Of a stretch of DNA of 5,132 nt, positions 1-4,212 are shown in pieces (position 1 is the first letter of the stretch; each line of letters opens with the position of its first letter). The position numbers were made by a program, and so were the translations under genes. This DNA comes from an archaeon (GTDB taxonomy: Archaea; Hydrothermarchaeota; Hydrothermarchaeia; JALTZZ01; JALUTC01), in NCBI GenBank assembly GCA_027051265.1, contig JALTZH010000053.1, positions 1 to 5,132 of the forward strand. Direction: 5' to 3'. Below the pieces are notes generated by a model. It worked only from the letters and a program-made list of their open reading frames with translations, searched no databases and was not told the DNA's origin.

Positions 1-12
1 AAAGTATAAAAT
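1..12 (+). promoter_or_regulatory. Possible TATA box of the MNT-HEPN operon
   Basis: The sequence AAAGTATAAAAT has a TATAAA core at 5-10 with purines just before it, as in an archaeal BRE/TATA element. Archaeal transcripts usually begin about 25 bases after the centre of the TATA box, which here falls near 33. That would place the start of the message between the two possible ATG codons (31 and 40) and favours 40 as the translated start with a very short leader. The window edge cuts off the upstream context, so this is a position-based inference. Confidence 0.4.
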
Positions 13-39
13 TGAAACGTTAAAAAACTAATGCTTTTT

Positions 40-366
40 ATGGAGGAAAAGCTTAAACTTATCAAAGAGATAATCCTAAACATGGCAAAAAAATATAACA
101 TCGAGGTAGACAAAATCATCTTATTCGGCTCGAGAGCAAGAGGAGATTACAGAGAAGATTCCGACTGGGATTTATTAATCGTTATTAAGGAGGAGATTAG
201 AGAGGATTTCAAGAAGAAACTTTTAATCGAGATTCATAGAGAATTGGTGAGGAAAATTTTTGAGCCTTTTGATGTTATAATACTTAATAAAGAATATTTT
301 GAGAAATATAAAAAGATTTATGGAGATATAGCTGGAATAGCAGTGCTTGAAGGGAAAATTATATGA
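40..366 (+). CDS. MNT-type nucleotidyltransferase (antitoxin of an MNT-HEPN pair)
   Basis: Small minimal nucleotidyltransferase of the polymerase-beta fold, about 108 residues from ATG 40, normal for MntA-like proteins. Near residues 30-44 it has the signature GSRARG, then seven residues, then SDWD: Gly-Ser binds the nucleotide phosphates and the two Asp (42, 44) bind metal. The third acidic residue is probably Asp78 in FDVIIL. All catalytic positions appear intact. In studied MNT-HEPN systems this enzyme transfers AMP to the HEPN toxin and silences it, acting in the cytoplasm; that role here is inferred from family and context. ATG 31 adds only three residues (MLF); ATG 40 is preferred because MEEKL is a typical family start and because of the upstream TATA position. 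The stop codon overlaps the start of the HEPN gene (ATGA), so the two are surely cotranscribed and probably coupled in translation. Confidence 0.9.
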   Translation: MEEKLKLIKEIILNMAKKYNIEVDKIILFGSRARGDYREDSDWDLLIVIKEEIREDFKKKLLIEIHRELVRKIFEPFDVIILNKEYFEKYKKIYGDIAGIAVLEGKII

Positions 367-749
367 GGGAAAAGGTTAAGGAATGGATTGAAAAAGCTGA
401 GAAAGATTTAAGAGCAGCAAAAATACTTTACAACGAAGGGATACATGATTACACATTATTTCATGTTCAACAAGCCGTTGAAAAATATCTAAAAGCATTT
501 CTAACGTTACATAACATACCTTTCAGAAAAACTCATGATATAACATATTTGATTGAAATTTGTAAGAAAATCGATAAAGAATTTGAAACACTTTATAGAA
601 TTGGTGCAGATAAATTATACCCAATAGGTACACTCGTTAGATACCCTTCTCCATATAAAATTTCTAAGGAAGAAGCAAAGGAAGCGATAGAAATAGCTGA
701 AAAGGTTAGAGAGTTTGTTTTGAAAAAGCTTGGGATAAAGGAAGGATAA
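363..749 (+). CDS. HEPN domain protein (partner of the MNT nucleotidyltransferase)
   Basis: A 128-residue, all-helical HEPN protein of the PF05168 type. Family hallmarks seen are the N-terminal helix with AEKDLRAAK (residues 12-20), the helix FHVQQAVEKYLKAFL (33-47), the KTHDI segment (56-60), and RYPSPY (93-98) before a last amphipathic helix. Many HEPN proteins are RNases with an Rx4-6H motif; I do not see that exact spacing here, the closest being R55-x2-H58, so RNase activity is uncertain. In MNT-HEPN pairs this is the toxin or nucleotide-binding partner, found as a complex with the nucleotidyltransferase. The ATG overlaps the stop of the upstream gene by four bases and there is no alternative start. 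The last codons contain GGAAGGA, which could serve as a ribosome binding site for the short ORF beginning three bases after the stop. Confidence 0.9.
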   Translation: MREKVKEWIEKAEKDLRAAKILYNEGIHDYTLFHVQQAVEKYLKAFLTLHNIPFRKTHDITYLIEICKKIDKEFETLYRIGADKLYPIGTLVRYPSPYKISKEEAKEAIEIAEKVREFVLKKLGIKEG

Positions 750-752
750 TAT

Positions 753-824
753 ATGGAAGAGAGGCTAAAACATATTAGGGAAGATGTGTTGACCATTACA
801 AAAATAGATTTTTTTTCGGATTAG
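753..824 (+). pseudogene. Short 23-codon ORF after HEPN, probably a gene fragment
   Basis: ATG 753 lies three bases after the HEPN stop and is preceded by GGAAGGA, so it could be translated by coupling. It encodes MEERLKHIREDVLTITKIDF followed by three residues, then TAG. The start resembles the first helix of small helical proteins, possibly of the HepT/DUF86 kind, but that is a weak guess. The frame ends right after a run of eight T (809-816). Removing two T opens a continuation (FGLGIRYLPIV) that reads like protein, so this may be the 5' stub of a gene broken in the T-run. It could equally be a meaningless leftover. Confidence 0.3.
809..816 (+). terminator. T8 tract, possible archaeal terminator of the MNT-HEPN operon
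   Basis: Eight consecutive T on the + strand, 60 bases after the HEPN stop. Archaeal RNA polymerase can terminate at oligo-T tracts without a hairpin, so this is a plausible 3' end for the MNT-HEPN message. It also sits in the short downstream ORF and may be the site of a frameshift there; the two readings are not exclusive. Confidence 0.25.
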
Positions 825-875
825 GAATAAGATATTTGCCAATTGTTTAGCCTAGATAGCATTTTTTATATTTTT

Positions 876-1075
876 ATGGAGATCGTCCAAATATCTAAGG
901 AAGAGTTAAAGCAAATTATTGAGAAAATTGTTAGAAAGGAGATAGTAAGGGTTATTGAATTGATAGAAGATATACTTCTAACTCCTGAAGAGAAAAAGTT
1001 TTTGGAGAATGTTAAGGAAAAAATAAGGAAAAAGATTATTCGGAATTTATACCTATAGAGGATGTCAAAATATAA
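876..1075 (+). pseudogene. RelB-like antitoxin, frameshifted near its C-terminus
   Basis: As it stands, ATG 876 opens a 60-residue ORF ending at 1058. It is a charged helical protein containing LTPEEKKFLENVKEK, the style of RelB-type archaeal antitoxins. After the A-run at 1029-1033 the reading becomes IIRNLYL and stops. One base further on, the alternative frame reads KDYSEFIPIEDVKI and ends at 1075, which closely resembles the usual C-terminus of such antitoxins. A single extra A in the A5 run (or in the A6 run at 1018-1023) joins the two into about 66 residues. The restored gene then overlaps the RelE start (ATG 1062) by 14 bases, the arrangement normal for a toxin-antitoxin operon. A TTG start at 843 exists but the family-like part begins at 876. 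Whether the gene is dead, makes the shorter 60-residue form, or is a sequence error cannot be decided here. Confidence 0.65.
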
Positions 1076-1305
1076 AGTTTTTATTACAAAAGACACTCAA
1101 AGGTTTTTGAGGAGAATAGATAGAGAAATTGCGAATAGAATTTTAGATAAAAATAAAGCAACTGGAAAATTTTAAGGAATCGCATCTCGATATAGTTCCA
1201 GTTTATGCGGAAGAGAATACGTATAGGTTAAGGATAGGAAAATACAGAGTTCTTTTCTATGTTAATGAAAATGAAAAAGAAATTGTCTTCAAAATTGTTT
1301 ATTAA
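1062..1305 (+). pseudogene. RelE-type mRNA interferase toxin, frameshifted in an A5 run
   Basis: From ATG 1062 the first 30 residues (MSKYKVFITKDTQRFLRRID and on to NRILDK) match the N-terminal strand and helices of RelE/ParE toxins. The frame then runs on for seven unrelated codons to TAA at 1173-1175. In the next frame, from 1153, the remaining 50 residues follow without a gap: KQLENFKESHLDIVP, then YRLRIGKYRVLFYVNE near residues 54-69 and IVFKIVY at the end. This is the standard RelE core, with Arg55, Arg57 and Arg62 among the conserved basic residues. The switch is at GATAAAAATAAAG: dropping one A of the A5 at 1149-1153 restores an 80-residue protein of normal length. Intact RelE enzymes cut mRNA on the ribosome and are neutralised by RelB. 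As written the gene would give a harmless 37-residue peptide unless ribosomes shift frame by +1 on AAA-A. Confidence 0.75.
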
Positions 1306-1368
1306 AATCTACATAACCTCTAATCGTTAGAATATTCTCAAAATTAAAACCATCCATCTACTTTATGA

Positions 1369-1551
1369 AAAATCAACAGAAAAAAGCTAATCAAATTATT
1401 TTATAAAAAAAATACTTTAGAAGAAATAGCCTAAGCATTATTTATTTATTAATTTATCTTCGATAATATTCATATTGAGTTATAAACAATTAAGGAGAGA
1501 GGTTTATGGGAATTCTCTTTGAGATACATTCAATACTATGCAGAATTATAA
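1369..1551 (+). pseudogene. Faint remnant with a helix-turn-helix-like stretch
   Basis: This fills most of the 308-base gap between the RelE remnant and the PBECR2-like gene. One frame reads INRKKLIKLFYKKNTLEEIA up to a TAA at 1432. Two more stops follow, with ALFIY, FIFDNIHIEL and IKERGLWEFSLRYIQYY between them. LxKLFYKKxTLEEIA looks like the first helices of a helix-turn-helix regulator or resolvase-type domain, and the lack of any frame change is what suggests decay by substitution. The match is short, the family is not recognised, and chance is possible. I see nothing else in 1306-1491. Confidence 0.22.
1492..1502 (+). promoter_or_regulatory. Shine-Dalgarno-like site before ATG 1506
   Basis: The run AAGGAGAGAGG ends three bases before ATG 1506. 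It is purine-rich and partly complementary to an archaeal 16S 3' end. The frame from 1506 (MGILFEIHSILCRIIRTTKNY) stops at TAG 1569-1571, but it is the same frame as the PBECR2-like domain that resumes right after that stop. The site may therefore be the original ribosome binding site of that gene. Confidence 0.35.
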
Positions 1552-1613
1552 GGACAACGAAAAATTATTAGAAGTATATTTTTGAGATAAAGCATCCTGA
1601 ATCTTTTAAAAAG

Positions 1614-1853
1614 ATGGGATTTGAAAAATCGATAAGATTGGTTAAAGATACTTTGAAAGATCCCGATATCATTATTAGAGAAAGAATTGATCCAAATGTT
1701 TACATATATTATAAATGTTATAAAAAATTTTATTATATATGTGTTGTCGTGAAGCATTTAAACAACGAAGGATATATAATTACAGCATACATAACGGATC
1801 GTTTAAAGAGAGGTGAAAAGATTTATGAAAAGAATAAGGGTTTATTACGATAA
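1614..1853 (+). CDS. PBECR2-like nuclease-fold protein, N-terminus broken
   Basis: From ATG 1614 this gives 79 residues containing VKDTLKDPDIIIRE (10-23), YIYYKCY (30-36), YICVVVKHLNNEGYIITAYI (41-60) and TDRLKRGEKIY (61-71). The order of TLxxPD, YYK, VVVK, GxIITAYIT and KRGE is that of the PBECR2 branch of the Barnase-EndoU-colicin-RelE nuclease fold, where such proteins are proposed RNases; this is recognition from memory. The in-frame codons just upstream (1578-1613) read IFEIKHPESFKK. The KHPE motif is usual near the start of these proteins and may carry a functional His, but no start codon precedes it in frame: TAG lies at 1569-1571. A one-base skip at T5 (1579-1583) would join ATG 1538 (MQNYKDNEKLLEVYF) to EIKHPE. 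The protein starting at 1614 would lack KHPE and may be inactive. It overlaps the DUF2283 gene by 29 bases, a likely toxin-antitoxin-like pair. Confidence 0.65.
   Translation: MGFEKSIRLVKDTLKDPDIIIRERIDPNVYIYYKCYKKFYYICVVVKHLNNEGYIITAYITDRLKRGEKIYEKNKGLLR
1810..1816 (+). promoter_or_regulatory. Shine-Dalgarno site fixing the DUF2283 start
   Basis: GAGGTGA matches the complement of the archaeal 16S 3' end and lies eight bases before ATG 1825. It lies within the end of the PBECR2-like gene and includes the alternative GTG (1813-1815). A ribosome bound there would start at 1825, so ATG 1825 is the better start. Confidence 0.75.
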
Positions 1854-2073
1854 GGAAATGGATACGCTTGATATATGGTTTGAAGATCCTCCGGAGGAAG
1901 GTTTCTCACGAGAAGTAAGCGATGGTGTTATATTGAAGTATGATAAAAATGGTAAAATCGTTGGTATTGAAATCCTCTTCCTTTCAAAACAGAAAAAGCT
2001 TCCAGATGATATCGGTAAAAAGATTAAGGATTGTTTAAATGAAATCGTTGCCGCTATTAAATCCGTAACCTAA
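1825..2073 (+). CDS. DUF2283 family protein (probable antitoxin-like partner)
   Basis: 82 residues, complete. The family pattern is clear: YYDKEMDTLDIWFED (residues 7-21), then SREVSDGVILKYDKNGKIVG and IEIL (28-51), where DGV and GxIVGIEIL are the most conserved parts of DUF2283. These small beta-rich proteins are often encoded next to small nuclease-fold or DUF4258-type toxins and are thought to be their antitoxins; direct function is not established for this family. Here the gene overlaps the end of the PBECR2-like gene by 29 bases, fitting toxin-first, antitoxin-second cotranscription. The start at ATG 1825 follows the GAGGTGA site; the GTG at 1813 would add four residues. The C-terminal tail after residue 55 is a lysine-rich helix. 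There are no signs of damage, so the antitoxin-like half may have outlived its toxin. Confidence 0.85.
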   Translation: MKRIRVYYDKEMDTLDIWFEDPPEEGFSREVSDGVILKYDKNGKIVGIEILFLSKQKKLPDDIGKKIKDCLNEIVAAIKSVT

Positions 2074-2109
2074 GATAACGATGCGAAAAATCTTCCAACA
2101 ATTAGTATT

Positions 2110-2486
2110 CTACATCAAGAAGACACCTATTAAGGTAAATAAGAGAGCAACAAGGATGGTTAATCCTATTCCCATGAATTTTCTTAAATCTTCTTCGATT
2201 TAAATCATCGATCCTTTTATCACTTTAATGTACAAGCCTAGTTTCCAATTCTTTGAGATTATCTTTTTTGTAACGTCTCTCGGAATATAGGAGTGAAAAT
2301 GTATGAACATCGTTTTACTAACTTCTTCTTGAATTCCTTATACCTTACAATTACAGATATTATAACTTTGATATGTATTCCTTTATTATTATAGTCAGAT
2401 ATCTTATGAAAAGCCTCCGAAATTATATAAATTTTAAATTTATCATATTTTAAATTTTTAATGCATTTTAATGCATTAAGTAATTT
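2110..2486 (-). pseudogene. Decayed gene with C-terminal membrane helix, copy 1
   Basis: On the minus strand a protein-like reading runs through the otherwise empty 2074-2517 gap. From 2486 down to about 2331 one frame reads KYDKFKIYIISEAFHKISDY, then HIKVIISVIVRYKEF. A one-base shift near 2331 leads to EEVSKTMFIHFHSYIPRDVT and WKLGLYIKVIKGSMI. A TAA at 2202-2200 interrupts, then the same frame gives IEEDLRKFM followed by GIGLTILVALLFTLIGVFLM and TAG at 2112-2110. The last part is a single hydrophobic helix. No in-frame ATG, GTG or TTG is found near the 5' end. I do not recognise the family. That it was a real gene is supported by a second, independently decayed copy at 3903-4090. The part after TAA could instead be a separate small membrane protein. 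Confidence 0.5.
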
Positions 2487-2492
2487 TTAATG
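2456..2492 (+). repeat. Three copies of TTTTAATG upstream of the surface-protein gene
   Basis: TTTTAATG occurs at 2456-2463, 2466-2473 and 2485-2492, with starts 10 and 19 bases apart, close to one and two helical turns. Two are joined by ATGCAT palindromes. The third (TTTTTAATG) lies about 30 bases before ATG 2518, where a TATA box of a leaderless gene would be expected. The set could be a promoter plus regulator binding sites, or simply AT-rich sequence; the spacing is the only support. Confidence 0.3.
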
Positions 2493-2517
2493 TAGCAAGA
2501 TAATATTATTAATATTT

Positions 2518-3732
2518 ATGGAAAAAAATAGAACAGGCTTGGAAATATTTGGAATCGTATTGACAATTATCTTAATTGTATTTTTACTCTTCTCAACATT
2601 ATTGACAGTTGAAAAGAAAGAAGATTCTAAAACTATAGAAAAAGAAAAAGAACTCAAGCCTGAAAAAACGATCACTAATAAACCTAAAGAGAAAAAAACA
2701 CCTGTGAAAAAAGAAACCAAAACAAAAATTGAAATGAATATAAAACCACCCATTCCAGAAGATTTCAACGAATCATTATACAAGAAGAAAGTTATATTAA
2801 ACGATGATTTGGCAGCGATTTTTAACAACCTCGATCCAATCGCTGTTAGATTATATGACGATACAAAGGATAAAATCTCCGGCAAAGATAGTTTAAAAAT
2901 TGTTCAAATAGGGGATAGAAGCTATTGGCCTTTAATCGATTACGAATTTCCATCGATTCAAAATTGGTCAGGAATAGAATTCTTCAGCTTTTATTTTAAA
3001 GGAAATAAAACCGGATTAATATTCGATGTATACATCTATTTCAATAAGAGATGGAAGGATTACGTTGTTTTCAGATTCAAAGATATTTACGAAGGATGGC
3101 AACGTTTCGTCTTTTCAACAAAAAGGAATATAATAAAAAGTGGTAACGTTGATTGGAGCAAAGTTTGGAGAATAAGAATAACGAATAATAACAGAAAATT
3201 CAAAGGAACGTTTTATTTCGATGAATTTTCCATTTGGATTAATGAAACCGTTAAAAATGTATCAAAGAAACAAAATGCTACGAGAATTGTTGAAAAGAAA
3301 AAGAAAACGATTTACAAAATTAGGGATGAAATCGTAAGAGGAAACCTTGCAGTCAAGCTTATAAAGTTTTACGATAGATACGAGATTCCCTACCAAATCG
3401 GTAGGTATACATATTTCGAGCTTTATTCAGCGGTTAAGATCCGTGTTAGAAATGTTGGAGAGAAGGAAATATTCCTAAAATTCCTTCCCTATAAACCCGT
3501 GTTGATAGATGATAAAGGTAGAACGTATTATTATAAATTCGTAAAGATAAGAAAACCTTATGGTATATGGGAAGAGCATCCGGAACAATTAAGACTTAAC
3601 GTATTATATCCAAATGCATCTGTCGAAGGATTGATATTCTTTGAAAAAGAAATTCCGGTAGATGTCAAAAATTTAACACTAATCCTATACCTCAATTATA
3701 ATAGATACGAATTTAAGTTTAAATCTTATTAA
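2518..3732 (+). CDS. Membrane-anchored surface protein with CBM-like and DUF4352-like domains
   Basis: 404 residues, complete, of no family I can name as a whole. An uncleaved-looking membrane helix spans about 8-31 after a short charged start. A stalk at 32-76 is almost all Lys, Glu, Thr and Pro. Residues about 105-241 look like a carbohydrate-binding or CIA30-like jelly-roll domain: DSLKI, SYWPLIDYEF, WSGIEFFSFYF, DVYIYF, YEGWQRFVF, DWSKVWRIRIT, and GTFYFDEFSIWI at the end. Residues about 276-404 look like a DUF4352-type immunoglobulin-like domain: YSAVKIRVRNVGEKEI (303-318), LIDDKGRTYYY (329-339), YPNASVEGLIFFEKE, and a final strand YRYEFKF-like. Eight N-x-S/T sequons (for example at 84, 149, 163, 242, 247 and 253) fit a glycosylated archaeal outer-surface protein. 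The role is probably adhesion or sugar binding, which is inferred. There is no ribosome binding site, so the message is probably leaderless. The gene stands alone, flanked by two related remnants on the other strand. Confidence 0.85.
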   Translation: MEKNRTGLEIFGIVLTIILIVFLLFSTLLTVEKKEDSKTIEKEKELKPEKTITNKPKEKKTPVKKETKTKIEMNIKPPIPEDFNESLYKKKVILNDDLAAIFNNLDPIAVRLYDDTKDKISGKDSLKIVQIGDRSYWPLIDYEFPSIQNWSGIEFFSFYFKGNKTGLIFDVYIYFNKRWKDYVVFRFKDIYEGWQRFVFSTKRNIIKSGNVDWSKVWRIRITNNNRKFKGTFYFDEFSIWINETVKNVSKKQNATRIVEKKKKTIYKIRDEIVRGNLAVKLIKFYDRYEIPYQIGRYTYFELYSAVKIRVRNVGEKEIFLKFLPYKPVLIDDKGRTYYYKFVKIRKPYGIWEEHPEQLRLNVLYPNASVEGLIFFEKEIPVDVKNLTLILYLNYNRYEFKFKSY

Positions 3733-3850
3733 GGAAGCATCTGATAGCGAGTTGATTGAGTTTGGATTGCAACTTGACGAGTTTTTTCTCGGATCGATAA
3801 AGAGAATGTTTTTATTTACAAAGAAAGATAGTTCATCTTTTCATATTTAA
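3683..3850 (+). other. Open frame without a start codon after the surface-protein gene
   Basis: A frame different from the surface-protein gene stays open from 3683 across its stop to TAA at 3848-3850. After the stop it reads like protein: NLIKEASDSELIEFGLQLDE, then FFLGSIKRMFLFTKKD. There is no ATG or GTG; only TTG codons such as the one in SELIEFG could start it. It may be the tail of another lost gene fused to the end of the large ORF by deletion. I do not recognise the family. It occupies the first quarter of the 480-base gap 3733-4212. Confidence 0.25.
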
Positions 3851-3857
3851 ACGAATC

Positions 3858-3884
3858 TCCGTGAAGAAATCTTTTTAGCACGGA
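3858..3884. other. Inverted repeat TCCGTG...CACGGA
   Basis: TCCGTG at 3858-3863 pairs with CACGGA at 3879-3884 around 15 bases that hold AAGA and TCTT. A T6 run follows at 3899-3904. It could be a 3' hairpin of a transcript or a leftover of a mobile element. It is 125 bases after the nearest gene end, and a six-base stem is weak evidence. Confidence 0.2.
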
Positions 3885-3902
3885 AATTTATGCCGTTATT
3901 TT

Positions 3903-4090
3903 TTATACCAATAAAATACTAACTTTAATAGATAGAAGAACTGCAAGAATTGCGAATCCATTCTCATGAATTTTCTCAAATCGTCTAATTATTTATCAAT
4001 GAATTCTCTTTCCCCTACAATACTTATTGCAACACCATGTAAAAAGTCTTATTATAAAAATCTCGAGTAACATAACGTTTTAAAAATATT
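3903..4090 (-). pseudogene. Decayed gene with C-terminal membrane helix, copy 2
   Basis: A minus-strand counterpart of the remnant at 2110-2486. The reading starts with RYVTRDFYNKTFYMV (compare SYIPRDVTKK in copy 1), shifts frame to SIVGEREFIDK, meets TAA, continues LDDLRKFM, and after dropping in one base gives GFAILAVLLSIKVSILLV and a stop at 3905-3903. The closing parts line up residue by residue with copy 1 (DLRKFM, then a hydrophobic helix of the same length, then stop). At DNA level, CATGAATTTTCT-AAATC is shared on the + strand with one mismatch (2173-2191 and 3965-3983). This copy has more frame breaks and is shorter. The 122 bases between it and the DUF3782 gene show no gene. Confidence 0.45.
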
Positions 4091-4212
4091 TTTTAGGGTG
4101 ATGAAAAATTTATGTTTCTCTTAGAATTATATATTTGAAGATTTTTTAACACGTATTAATCTCTTATTTTATTTCATTTTGATTTATCATCGTTAACATT
4201 TAAGCATTATAC

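Noticed and set aside
593-796. Minus-strand open frame over the end of HEPN
   Set aside because: Antisense of a well-supported HEPN gene; low-complexity Ser/Phe composition and no motif.
1289-1357. 22-codon minus-strand ORF beginning MDGFNFENILTIRGY
   Set aside because: Protein-like to the eye but too short, overlaps the end of the RelE remnant, and has no ribosome binding site; chance is the best explanation.
1569-1571. In-frame TAG read as pyrrolysine in the PBECR2-like gene
   Set aside because: The residues before TAG do not resemble the family, there is no downstream signal or reason for pyrrolysine at this spot, and a one-base slip to the neighbouring frame gives a simpler explanation.
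2487-2885. 132-codon hydrophobic open frame on the minus strand
   Set aside because: It is the antisense of the membrane helix and Lys/Glu stalk of the surface-protein gene. Lysine-rich codons read backwards give Phe, Leu and Ser, which mimics a membrane protein. There is no ribosome binding site or family motif.
3778-3791. CGAG-T6-CTCG hairpin as terminator of the surface-protein gene
   Set aside because: The T-run is in the loop rather than after the stem and the stem is four pairs, so it is not convincing. The T-run alone could still end transcription.
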